Shown: positions 30,097 to 38,200 of the stretch, piece after piece | How the letters are laid out: each line of letters starts with the position of its first letter | Numbering within the stretch: position 1 is the first letter of the stretch | DNA from: Paenibacillus marchantiae | GTDB taxonomy: Bacteria; Bacillota; Bacilli; Paenibacillales; Paenibacillaceae | Length of the DNA stretch: 64,000 bases | NCBI RefSeq assembly: GCF_028771845.1 | Contig: NZ_CP118270.1 | Span: 3,162,001-3,226,000 of the forward strand | Direction: 5' to 3' | Position numbers and translations under genes: made by a program | The notes under the pieces: generated by a model | Seen by the model: only the letters and a program-made list of their open reading frames with translations | What the model was told of the DNA's origin: nothing | Databases searched by the model: none

Positions 30097-31488
30097 TTGG
30101 GTATTCATACCGAATTTCATCTTGGGCAGTTGGTTTTTAATCTGGTCTGTGTGTTTCTGCTCGTATTTTTGAATGGTGTATTTGTCGCAGCGGAATTTTC
30201 TCTGGTCAAAGTTAGACAAACACGCCTCACTCAATTACAGAGTGAAGGGAATAAGTTGGCTGGTTATGCACTGAAGGTGAATGGTAAATTGGATGCCTAT
30301 CTATCGGCAACCCAGTTCGGAATCACGCTGACATCGCTGGGGCTTGGTTGGCTAGGTGAACCGGCTATTTCCGAATTGCTGGTCGAACCTCTGATGTTCA
30401 AGCTTGGTGTAGCGGACACAGGACTTATATCCACGGTATCGGTCATCATTGGTTTCTGTATCATTACGTTCTTGCACATTGTACTGGGTGAGCTTGCGCC
30501 CAAATCTCTGGCGATTCAAAAAACAGACGGTGTGGCTTTGTTGCTCTCGGCGCCGTTGCTGTTATTTTATAAAATTTTCTTCCCATTCATCTGGGTACTG
30601 AACGTATCAGCCAATGCACTGCTGCGTTTGGCGGGCATCGAACCCGCCAGCGAAGGGGAGGCCCATTCGGAAGATGAGCTTCGCATCTTGATGAAGCAAA
30701 GTGCGAAGAGTGGTGTTATCGACAAGGATGAAATCAAACTGATGGATAACATCTTTGATTTCTCCGATATGCTGGCACGCGAAATTATGCTGCCACGTAC
30801 GGATATGGACTGTCTGTACACTCATATGTCGCTGGAAGAAAACCTGAAAATCATTAATGCAACGAAGCATTCCCGTTACCCTGTAGCTGTTGAGGATAAG
30901 GATGAGATTATCGGATTTATCCACATTACCGATCTGCTTCTCGCTGAACCAGCCCAGCAGCATGATCTGGCTGCGCTTGTTCGACCAATTCTGAATGTTC
31001 CTGAATCGATGGAGATCAGTCATGTACTTCGTTTGATGCAGAAAAAGCACTCCCAGATGACGCTGGTGGTCGACGAATATGGCGGTACAGCCGGCTTGCT
31101 GACTGCTGAAGAGATTTTGGAAGAGATCGTTGGTGATCTATATGATGAGTTCGAAGACGAACGTCCGCATATGGAGCGCAGTGGAGAAGCCTTTTCCATC
31201 GATGGTCGTTCCCTGATTGAAGAGGTCCATGAATGGACAGGAGCTGTCATTGAGGATGAGGAAGTCGATACGATTGGCGGCTGGCTATTCAAGGAATTGG
31301 AAGGCAGCGCGGTCAAAGGTAAAACACGGGAGCAAAACGGTTATGTCTTTGAAGTGGAAGAATCCACCCGTCTCCGAATTACCCGTGTGAAGGTATATAA
31401 GCGACCCGATCCTGAAGAAGATAAGGTGGAAATAGAAAAGGAACCAGGTTCGATGCAGGATGATGATCGTGAACGTAACAGGGACTGA
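30097..31488 (+). CDS. CNNM/CBS-domain membrane protein (hemolysin C family)
   Basis: 463 residues. A DUF21 membrane domain with about four segments (to about residue 190), then a CBS pair (about 215-335: LPRTDMDCLYTHMSLEENL ... VVDEYGGTAGLLTAEEILEEIVGD), then a CorC_HlyC domain (about 350-430). Related proteins export magnesium or other divalent metals. The start is TTG 30097 behind AAGGGGAG. It follows yfkAB by 46 bases and could be read with it, but its own promoter cannot be excluded. Confidence 0.88.
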   Translation: MGIHTEFHLGQLVFNLVCVFLLVFLNGVFVAAEFSLVKVRQTRLTQLQSEGNKLAGYALKVNGKLDAYLSATQFGITLTSLGLGWLGEPAISELLVEPLMFKLGVADTGLISTVSVIIGFCIITFLHIVLGELAPKSLAIQKTDGVALLLSAPLLLFYKIFFPFIWVLNVSANALLRLAGIEPASEGEAHSEDELRILMKQSAKSGVIDKDEIKLMDNIFDFSDMLAREIMLPRTDMDCLYTHMSLEENLKIINATKHSRYPVAVEDKDEIIGFIHITDLLLAEPAQQHDLAALVRPILNVPESMEISHVLRLMQKKHSQMTLVVDEYGGTAGLLTAEEILEEIVGDLYDEFEDERPHMERSGEAFSIDGRSLIEEVHEWTGAVIEDEEVDTIGGWLFKELEGSAVKGKTREQNGYVFEVEESTRLRITRVKVYKRPDPEEDKVEIEKEPGSMQDDDRERNRD

Positions 31489-31537
31489 GTATTGATGAAA
31501 TAATCATTGATGCTTATGCCGCCATATCAAATGAAGT

Positions 31538-31587
31538 GACCTTTGGACACTGCCCAGCGGGGGAAGTTGTTCGAAGGTCTTTTTTTG
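31538..31587 (+). terminator. Terminator after the CNNM gene
   Basis: GACCTTTGGACA pairs imperfectly with TTCGAAGGTC, followed by TTTTTTT. Confidence 0.65.
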
Positions 31588-31710
31588 CGTTCCGCTAAAT
31601 ATGGGATTAACTTGGGGGACAGCGACATATGGTTATAGAGACGGGAAATGAAAGCTTGTAATGTAGGGATGTCGAATGTACCAAATCAGTGATGAAGGAG
31701 GCGTTGTTCT

Positions 31711-31950
31711 GTGTCAGATCCGCAGCTTCGTGCTTACGCCCCTTTTGTGGGGCCGTTTGATCCATGTCCACCGAAGACGATTCGGACGTACCTGGTTCCT
31801 CCGCAATTGTTTATCCCATTTCAGCCGATGGGCTGGCCGCAGTACAGTCCCGCAGAAGCTTTAAGAATTGGAACGTTGTGGCCTGCTTTATACAGTCCTT
31901 ATACACCTGCGAGCTCGAAGGGAAGGAAGGTGGAAGCAGATGGAACCTGA
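31711..31950 (+). CDS. cotJA: Spore coat protein CotJA
   Basis: 79 residues. YAPFVGPFDPCPPKTIRTYLVPPQL is the typical CotJA pattern, with many Pro and aromatic residues. It is part of the cotJABC operon, which in B. subtilis is made in the mother cell under sigma-E, and CotJA is needed to place CotJC in the coat. Start GTG 31711 is 8 bases after AAGGAGG. It overlaps cotJB. Confidence 0.87.
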   Translation: MSDPQLRAYAPFVGPFDPCPPKTIRTYLVPPQLFIPFQPMGWPQYSPAEALRIGTLWPALYSPYTPASSKGRKVEADGT

Positions 31951-32215
31951 AGCACCCAAAGCCTGTGATGCAAAATACTATGAGCTGCTGGAGGAACTTC
32001 AGGCCCTGGATTTTGTATTGGTTGAGCTGAATCTGTATCTGGATACCCACCCGGGCGACTATCAAAGCATCGAGCAATACAACAAATTCAGCCAGGAGCG
32101 GATGAGAGTGGCACATGAGTTTCAGCAATTGTACGGACCGCTGATGAACTTTGGGCATGCTTTCTCCAAATATCCGTGGGAATGGTCCCAGACACCATGG
32201 CCTTGGCAAGTGTGA
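31940..32215 (+). CDS. cotJB: Spore coat protein CotJB
   Basis: 91 residues: KYYELLEELQALDFVLVELNLYLDTHPGDYQSIEQYNKFSQE then the aromatic C-terminus YPWEWSQTPWPWQV, as in the CotJB family. The start is ATG 31940, inside the cotJA gene and 6 bases after GGAAGGTGG. The gene is the middle member of the operon. Confidence 0.88.
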   Translation: MEPEAPKACDAKYYELLEELQALDFVLVELNLYLDTHPGDYQSIEQYNKFSQERMRVAHEFQQLYGPLMNFGHAFSKYPWEWSQTPWPWQV

Positions 32216-32308
32216 GATAACATCCTCGGGTTTCCTTGCAGTCGTTCCAGGCCGGGAACTCGAGGGATCGTAACAGGTAGAATTTGATTTAAAAGAGGAG
32301 GCGTCTGC

Positions 32309-32878
32309 ATGTGGGTGTATGAGAAAAAATTGCAATATCCCGTTCGGGTTAGCAAATGTGATCCTCATATGGCGAAATTGCTGGCTGAACAGTATGGAGG
32401 CGCAGACGGAGAACTGGCGGCTGCCCTGCGGTATCTGAACCAGCGGTATACAATTCCGGACAAGATTATCGGGCTGTTGAATGATATAGGCACGGAGGAA
32501 TTTGCTCATCTTGAGATGATTGCAACAATGATCTACAAGCTGACAAAGGATGCGACTGTGGAGCAACTGGAAGCAGCGGGGCTTGGGCCGAACTATGCAC
32601 AGCGTGATTCTGCTTTGTTCTATACGAATTCTTCCGGTGTACCATTTACAGCAGCCTATATTGCTTCGAAAGGGGATCCAATCGCAGATTTGTACGAGGA
32701 TATTGCAGCGGAAGAGAAGGCTCGGGCTACATATCAGTGGTTGATCGATCTGACGGATGACGTGGATCTACAGGACAGTCTCAAGTTTCTGAGAGAACGG
32801 GAGATTGTGCATTCCTTGCGTTTTCGTGAGGCCGTAGAGATTCTGAAGGATGATCGGGAGACAAAGAAGATTTTCTGA
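32309..32878 (+). CDS. cotJC: Spore coat protein CotJC (manganese catalase fold)
   Basis: 189 residues. It keeps the diiron/dimanganese catalase ligands: EFAHLEMIATMIYKLTKD and EEKARATYQWLIDL and the C-terminal REIVHSLRFREAVEIL. It is a coat protein with the fold of manganese catalase and probably catalase activity. Start ATG 32309 follows AGAGGAGG. A stem (CCGTTCTC/GGGAGCGG) with a T-run ends the operon. Confidence 0.93.
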   Translation: MWVYEKKLQYPVRVSKCDPHMAKLLAEQYGGADGELAAALRYLNQRYTIPDKIIGLLNDIGTEEFAHLEMIATMIYKLTKDATVEQLEAAGLGPNYAQRDSALFYTNSSGVPFTAAYIASKGDPIADLYEDIAAEEKARATYQWLIDLTDDVDLQDSLKFLREREIVHSLRFREAVEILKDDRETKKIF

Positions 32879-32904
32879 TGAGGACAACATATCAATTCTC
32901 ATTG

Positions 32905-32931
32905 CCGTTCTCTGCAAAGGGAGCGGTTTTT
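32905..32931 (+). terminator. Terminator of cotJABC
   Basis: CCGTTCTC (32905-32912) pairs, with two G-U pairs, with GGGAGCGG (32919-32926), followed by TTTTT. Confidence 0.55.
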
Positions 32932-33030
32932 GCGATGAAAGGAACGTTTAGAGCATGCTCCTCGTTGGTTTTGAAGTAATGGGAATGGAATGTTATCCAA
33001 TGTAAGTTATCATTCAAATATAAAATAATA

Positions 33031-33083
33031 AAAAAGCAGGACCATCCTTTTTTTTTTGTTAAAAAAGGATGGTCCTGCTTTTT
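33031..33083. terminator. Strong bidirectional terminator before the KAS III-like gene end
   Basis: A perfect long inverted repeat: AAAAAGCAGGACCATCC and GGATGGTCCTGCTTTTT, joined by an A/T-rich loop. It can stop the minus-strand 33103 operon and any read-through from cotJABC. Confidence 0.88.
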
Positions 33084-33102
33084 GGAATTCCGTGTCAAGC
33101 TC

Positions 33103-34095
33103 TCAGTATTCAACGACCATGGCAACATTTTGCCACCCAGCACCAACGGTCCAGAACAGCACTTTATCACCACGCTGAATTTGGCCGGATGTAATGGCTC
33201 GATGTAATGCAATAAACGGACTGCTGGTTGAGGTGTACCCGAACTCGTCTCCGATGTAGACGGCGATATCTTCGCCAATGCCAATGTTTTCGGATACAGC
33301 ACGTATATTGCCAATGGATAATTGGGAGAAACAAGCGGCTTTGATCTCATCTGCTCCGATTTCGTTACGACTCAGCAAAGTTCGAATCGATTCAGAGGCT
33401 GCACCTACACAGATGGAATCATCAAACGGTATGAATTTGACATGGAAGGCTCCTGCGTCAACACCGGTTTGGCCCAGTTTTGCAAGACCTTGTGCCGGGA
33501 AAAGAGAATTGCCGTACACACAGGTATCGGTCTGATAGATCGAGTCAATAAACCCGACAGCCTGCTCATTCCGCTCAACAATGACAGCTGCTGCTGCGTC
33601 CCCAAAATTCGCGAAGTATACAGGATCATCCGGACTGGCGTGAGGAGCCACGTAATCCGAGCCAATAATCAAAGCACGACGAATTCTGGGATTGCTCATC
33701 ATCTGACGGCTAACTTGTTCAAAGGCTGCGGTCATGCCCGCACAGTTGGCATTGCTATCAATGCAGATCGTATGGGATGCCCCGTTAATCAGGCGATGAA
33801 TCATTAAGGAATTCGTAGGAAAGATGTATTCCGGCGTTTGACTTGCATAAGCAATCAGATCGATATCGGCACCGGTGAGTCCGGTCTTTTCGAGCAAATT
33901 ACTGGCGGCCTCAAAGGCCATGCTTAGTGAGTTCTCATCATCGTTGTCAATTTTGTAACGTGTATCACGCCCAAGTGCCTTTAACAATCCCCGAATATCT
34001 ACACCTCTTGCATCAAAATGTTCAATATAAAAGTCATTGCCCACCTTGTTCGTTGGATGATAGATATCGATATCTACAATACGAATTCCAGCCAT
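33103..34095 (-). CDS. KAS III-like thiolase-fold enzyme with altered catalytic His/Asn
   Basis: About 330 residues of the FabH (3-oxoacyl-ACP synthase III) type. The active Cys is in SNANCAGMTAAF (about residue 118). FabH enzymes have His in a PHQAN-like motif and Asn in a GNTS-like motif; the corresponding places read CFSQLSIGN (about 255-263) and FGYTSTSSP (about 285-293), so the His and the Asn seem to be replaced by Ser and Tyr. It may therefore acyl-transfer without decarboxylation. The start chosen is ATG 34095, 7 bases after AAGGAG. It is the last gene of a minus-strand set. Confidence 0.8.
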   Translation of the reverse strand: MAGIRIVDIDIYHPTNKVGNDFYIEHFDARGVDIRGLLKALGRDTRYKIDNDDENSLSMAFEAASNLLEKTGLTGADIDLIAYASQTPEYIFPTNSLMIHRLINGASHTICIDSNANCAGMTAAFEQVSRQMMSNPRIRRALIIGSDYVAPHASPDDPVYFANFGDAAAAVIVERNEQAVGFIDSIYQTDTCVYGNSLFPAQGLAKLGQTGVDAGAFHVKFIPFDDSICVGAASESIRTLLSRNEIGADEIKAACFSQLSIGNIRAVSENIGIGEDIAVYIGDEFGYTSTSSPFIALHRAITSGQIQRGDKVLFWTVGAGWQNVAMVVEY

Positions 34096-34149
34096 CTTCA
34101 TTCTCCTTCTGAGCGGATGGGTGAACCCTCAGCTTGTCCGCCTGGTTTA

Positions 34150-34500
34150 TTAGGTCGTAACCGTGGAGATGATCTCAAGATTTTCCAGTCCGACAGACCG
34201 TCCAAGACGGGACAGCTGCATTTTCAGAATGGCATTATTCTCAAGCGTCAACACCACTTTTTTATATTCATCTTTTTTGAACATCTGCAGGCAGCCCTCG
34301 AGAAGAGGCACAATTTCCGGAGCGGTAACATTCAACTTTTTGCAATCAATATTCAGCTCATACTCCTTGGTGTTAATCGGAGCGATCGTGTCCTGATATG
34401 CCGAGATGGAACGTAAACCGTCTTCTTGAGAGAAAGAGCCCTCCAGTTCAATGTTCAACACCTTGTTCGGAACGTCAGTATTCAGTATAAAACTTCCCAT
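34150..34500 (-). CDS. Small STAS-like protein of unknown function
   Basis: 116 residues. It has alternating strands and helices (VLNIELEGSFSQEDG, YELNIDCKKLNV, KKVVLTLENNA) like an anti-sigma antagonist or STAS fold, but I cannot show the conserved phosphorylated Ser, so the fold is a guess. It starts at ATG 34500 behind AGGAGAG and sits 54 bases before the KAS III-like gene, with which it is almost certainly co-transcribed. Confidence 0.6.
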   Translation of the reverse strand: MGSFILNTDVPNKVLNIELEGSFSQEDGLRSISAYQDTIAPINTKEYELNIDCKKLNVTAPEIVPLLEGCLQMFKKDEYKKVVLTLENNAILKMQLSRLGRSVGLENLEIISTVTT

Positions 34501-34616
34501 GATTGTTATCTCTCCTTTAAATGAGTTAAGGCTATCCCGCTCACCAAGACATAGGCCTTGAGGCCCTCGCTGAATGCTTCTGAGATGTAGGCGGATTCGA
34601 AGGATAATTTAACCAT

Positions 34617-34646
34617 ATTATAAAGGTAGAGATGTAATAAGATCAA
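34617..34646 (-). promoter_or_regulatory. Promoter for the STAS-like and KAS III-like genes
   Basis: On the minus strand, TTGATC (34641-34646), an 18-base spacer and TATAAT (34617-34622) make a good promoter. It lies in the 186-base gap between the CMD-like and STAS-like genes and gives a leader of about 110 bases with a GGCCT-CA-AGGCC hairpin. A 36-codon reading frame (34506-34616) starts here without a ribosome site. Confidence 0.6.
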
Positions 34647-34686
34647 TAAAAAAGTCGAATCGTGTATAAAAATGTAGAAGAGTGAA

Positions 34687-35055
34687 TTATTGGATTTCAT
34701 CCAGTGTAGCGAGCAATATATTAAAAGCACTGATGATCCGCGGTGCTCCAACACAAGGTGCCAGATGCAGCAAAATTCCTTTGAGCTGATCTACAGTTAC
34801 ACCGACACTTAGCGCCATCGTATAATGAACCCCCAACTGCTCATACTGCCCTTGTGAGATCAGTGAGGAGATAATCGCAACTTCCTTCCATTGATCGGTA
34901 ATGGTGGTACGTTGAAAAATATCACCGTAAGCCGTTCCCATAATAAATTCGGCGAGCTCAGGGAACTGATCCTTAATGGGTGCCAATGCTTTTGCACCAT
35001 ATTCACCCGAAAGCTTTGCAAAACGCTCCAATCCTTGAGTCACTTGTTCACTCAT
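34687..35055 (-). CDS. Carboxymuconolactone decarboxylase-like protein (AhpD fold)
   Basis: 122 residues with the all-helical CMD fold: FAKLSGEYGAKALAPIKDQFPELAEFIMGTAYGDIF, then WKEVAIISSLISQGQYEQLGVHYTMAL and HLAPCVGAPRIISAFN. It has no CxxC pair (only a single Cys in LAPCVG), so the thiol peroxidase role of AhpD is unlikely; a decarboxylase, lactonase or isomerase role is possible. Its start ATG 35055 follows AGGAGGAACATAGGC, 13 bases after the ThDP gene stop. Confidence 0.78.
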   Translation of the reverse strand: MSEQVTQGLERFAKLSGEYGAKALAPIKDQFPELAEFIMGTAYGDIFQRTTITDQWKEVAIISSLISQGQYEQLGVHYTMALSVGVTVDQLKGILLHLAPCVGAPRIISAFNILLATLDEIQ

Positions 35056-35068
35056 GCCTATGTTCCTC

Positions 35069-36700
35069 CTAATTCAAAGTCACGGTACGGTGAGCCGTGG
35101 GTGGAATCTCGTCGCGATCGGTAAGAAGCTCAATTACAGTAACTTGGTTCAGCTGCTGCGCGGTCTGTAGAGCAGATGTGAATTCGGCCCGTGTTTCCGC
35201 CCGGAAAGCAACAGCGCCGAGAGACTCCGCAAACTTTGCCGCATCCACGGGAACCTCGTACAAGGTGCCATCGATTCGGCCTGTTGTTTTTTCCATGCCT
35301 TTCAGTGCCATATCCAGCTGTTTATTGTTCACGACGATGAAGATGACATGCAGATTGTTGCATACAGCAGTGTTAATCTCGGTTCCAAGCATCATGAAGC
35401 ATCCGTCACCTGTAATGCATACGATGGTTTCTTCCGGTGCGGCAGTCTTGGCCCCAATAGCCATGCCGATGGCATTACCCATGCAGGCAAAGTAGGCGTC
35501 AAACACAAAGCTGCCGGGTTTCTTGACTTTATATCGTTGAACGGCATGAAAACCATGACTACCATCATCTACAAACAGCTTATGATCATATGGAAGCAGT
35601 TCACTCATTTCTTCCAGCACGGATGCCAGGGACAGGTTCGGCAGATCCGGGAGAGGTACGGTGTAATCTACAGTTGTCGTTTCTTTTGGAACAATAGGTT
35701 GTTCTGTCAGTGTACCGAGCAAAAACTGCAGGTTGTCCTTCAAGTCTCCGGTGATATGTAAGGTTTGAGCGTTAAGTATTTTACCAACGAATGTAGGATC
35801 AGCGTCGAATTGAATCAGATGTGCAGGATGGTTCTCAGGCTTCAAATTACAGATCGTCATATCACTTAGACGTGAACCGAGTACGATATAGAGATCACTT
35901 TGATTCAGTAGTTCATCTGCATGAGGGAAGCCACCAACACCGCAGGGCCCACGATATAGGGGATGATCCCAAGCAATGGCACCTTTTCCGCCAGGAGAAG
36001 TAATGACAGGAATATTGAAATGTTCGGCAAAATGGAGCAATTCATCATGGGCTCTGGCGCGGCTGACGCCTTTGCCTGCAATAATTAAAGGATGACTGGA
36101 CTGTTGAAGTAAGGGGAGGATACGATTCAAGTTGGATACGCTAATCAGGGGTTCTGGCTCCGGGATGAAAACCCGAAAGTCAGCAAGCTGTTCGGTTTGT
36201 ACATCAAAAGGAAGACAGAGATGGACGGGCCCTTTGTTGGGACCGAGTGCAATGGAAAGGGCGTGATTCAATATGGTGCTGAAATGATCACCACGCTCCA
36301 CCAGTTTGCTGAATAGCGTGGCAGGACGGAACATCTCCGCCAGATCAGCCAAGTAGGAAGAAGAGTCCTGACATTGCGGAAGCCCCAATTCCTGAATGGA
36401 TTGATGACCCGTAATAAACAGGACGGGCAAATTATTGGCCTTGGCATGGGCTGCAGCGGTGAGCAAGTTGGTTCCGCCCGGACCAGAAGTGGCGAAGGCC
36501 ACACCCAGTTTCCCTGTTTGGAGGGCATAACCCGATGCGGCAAAGCCTGAACTGGATTCATGGCGACCTGGAATGAATTCCAAACCGTAATCGACCATTT
36601 TCAGGACAGCAGGACAGATGGATTTTCCGATAATACCAAAGACATGAGTAACGCCTAAATTACGCAGAGCTTCTGCCAAATAGTCCGCAACTGTTCTCAT
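35069..36700 (-). CDS. ThDP-dependent enzyme of the acetolactate synthase type
   Basis: About 543 residues with the three domains of ThDP enzymes. The catalytic Glu is in GRHESSSGFAASGYA (about residue 48), the PYR domain has SGPGGTNLL, and the PP domain has the cofactor motif ITGDGCFMM ... VNNKQLDM. Catabolic ALS, sulfoacetaldehyde acetyltransferase and related carboligases share this pattern. No small regulatory ALS subunit or ilvC is nearby, and the neighbours point to a dedicated pathway. Start ATG 36700 follows GAGGTG. A GTG three codons upstream is in frame. Confidence 0.82.
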   Translation of the reverse strand: MRTVADYLAEALRNLGVTHVFGIIGKSICPAVLKMVDYGLEFIPGRHESSSGFAASGYALQTGKLGVAFATSGPGGTNLLTAAAHAKANNLPVLFITGHQSIQELGLPQCQDSSSYLADLAEMFRPATLFSKLVERGDHFSTILNHALSIALGPNKGPVHLCLPFDVQTEQLADFRVFIPEPEPLISVSNLNRILPLLQQSSHPLIIAGKGVSRARAHDELLHFAEHFNIPVITSPGGKGAIAWDHPLYRGPCGVGGFPHADELLNQSDLYIVLGSRLSDMTICNLKPENHPAHLIQFDADPTFVGKILNAQTLHITGDLKDNLQFLLGTLTEQPIVPKETTTVDYTVPLPDLPNLSLASVLEEMSELLPYDHKLFVDDGSHGFHAVQRYKVKKPGSFVFDAYFACMGNAIGMAIGAKTAAPEETIVCITGDGCFMMLGTEINTAVCNNLHVIFIVVNNKQLDMALKGMEKTTGRIDGTLYEVPVDAAKFAESLGAVAFRAETRAEFTSALQTAQQLNQVTVIELLTDRDEIPPTAHRTVTLN

Positions 36701-37106
36701 GCGGGACACCTCGCTTCATAAAATAGGTTTTTGGACCCACAGGTCAAGTTCCATTTTTGGAGTGTATGTCGTTGTCTAAGGTTGTAAAAGGAAATAAATC
36801 CTTGTTAATAGGAAGAGTAGCTTTTTTTGTGGTTTTTTGTCAACCGCTTTTATGAGTATAAGTTCCTGATTCTTAGGTTGGAAACGCTTAATGTCTTGTC
36901 CCATATGAGAAAATAAATTAGTTATATATTCCTGCAACGAATTACCTATAAACAAGATTTATAGAATTAAATGTAAAATAATATATAATATGATGTATTT
37001 TTTTGTGTAGATCAAATTAGAAGCGTATGCTTTCCATTTCGTATCCGTGCAAGGATTGGCAATATTATGCTTTCTGTTATACTGAAATTCGATGGGAGTG
37101 AGTTGA
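36701..37106. other. Intergenic region between divergent ThDP and Gfo genes
   Basis: About 400 A/T-rich bases. I see no gene, no clear terminator and no promoter that can be defended. It must hold the promoters of both divergent genes. Confidence 0.5.
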
Positions 37107-38078
37107 ATGACAACGATAAAAATGGCCGTAATTGGTCTGGGCAAAATGGGAATACATATGATACATCAGGCAACAGAGGCAGAACTATCCGAAAAAGTAG
37201 AGATTGTAGCAGTGTGCGATTCCAGTGAGGAAAATTTGACATCGTTTGCTTCCTCGCATCCGGAGACGAAGACGTATATGGATTTCAAGCAATTGCTCGA
37301 CACACATCCGGTTGATCTGCTGTACATAGCAGTTCCACCTAAATATCATTATCCAGTCGTTATGGAGGCATTAAAGCGCAAGATTCATGTATTCTGTGAG
37401 AAGCCACTGGCCAATAGCGTGGAGGAAGCTAGAGCAATGCTCGAGGCAGCCGAGAAGGCTGGTGTAGTACATGCAATTCATTTCTCCATGCCGCATGAAC
37501 CATCAGTAGTGAAATTGCAAGAGCTGATTCGTCAGGAAACGATTGGTGAGATTCGCAAAATCGATCTGATTCTGCAATTCCCTCAGTGGCCACGAGCGTG
37601 GCAGCAAAATGCCTGGATTACCAGCCGCGAGCAGGGCGGATTCATTCTTGAAGTGGGAATCCACTGGATTCATATGATCCAAAATGTGTTTGGTGCTATC
37701 CGTGTGATTAACAGTGAGGTTCAATTTCCTCAAAATACAGGTGAATGTGAACATGAAGTTCAGGCCGCGATGGAGCTAGAGGATGGAACCCGAATTCAAT
37801 TAAATGGGATTGCTCATTTTGCAGGTGAAGAGCGTGTATCCATGGTGGTTTACGGTACAGAAGGAACGATTGCCTTGGAAAACTGGGACCAACTATGGAG
37901 TGGGCGCATCGGAGAGCCGCTTGTTCCCGTCGAAGTGGATGAATCCTTAAGCCAGCTGCCTGTACTTAAACACGTCATTGCCCGTATTCAAGGCCAACCT
38001 GCCAAAATATACGATTTCAACGATGGCTATCATGCACAGCTTGTCCTTGAAGCGCTGCGTAATCCGGATCAATCCTGA
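37107..38078 (+). CDS. Gfo/Idh/MocA family oxidoreductase
   Basis: 323 residues. The N-terminal NAD(P) Rossmann fold has VIGLGKMGIHM, and the EKPLANS motif (about 94-100) marks the family. The C-terminal GIHWIHMIQNVFG carries the likely catalytic His. It probably oxidises a sugar or cyclitol hydroxyl or an imine; the substrate cannot be deduced. Divergent from the ThDP gene group and possibly unrelated. Start ATG 37107 follows GGGAGTGAG. Confidence 0.83.
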   Translation: MTTIKMAVIGLGKMGIHMIHQATEAELSEKVEIVAVCDSSEENLTSFASSHPETKTYMDFKQLLDTHPVDLLYIAVPPKYHYPVVMEALKRKIHVFCEKPLANSVEEARAMLEAAEKAGVVHAIHFSMPHEPSVVKLQELIRQETIGEIRKIDLILQFPQWPRAWQQNAWITSREQGGFILEVGIHWIHMIQNVFGAIRVINSEVQFPQNTGECEHEVQAAMELEDGTRIQLNGIAHFAGEERVSMVVYGTEGTIALENWDQLWSGRIGEPLVPVEVDESLSQLPVLKHVIARIQGQPAKIYDFNDGYHAQLVLEALRNPDQS

Positions 38079-38136
38079 TCGAAAAAGGTACTGAGCTAGA
38101 AAAGGATTCGTGTTAAATGTTCTTTCATTTTGAAAA

Positions 38137-38174
38137 AAAGAAGCAGATCCCTATAGAGTAGGATCTGCTTCTTT
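38137..38174. terminator. Bidirectional terminator after the Gfo gene
   Basis: AAAGAAGCAGATCC (38137-38150) pairs perfectly with GGATCTGCTTCTTT (38161-38174). The chemoreceptor gene is convergent. Confidence 0.85.
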
Positions 38175-38200
38175 GTGTTATCTGGGACTGATCAATAGGG

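Noticed and set aside
31811..32566. Long minus-strand frame across cotJABC
   Set aside because: It opposes three clear coat genes, has no ribosome site and no recognisable domain.
34506..34616. 36-codon minus-strand frame (MVKLSFESAYIS...) just before the STAS-like gene
   Set aside because: No ribosome binding site, and its ATG lies on the -10 region of a good promoter; better read as leader RNA.
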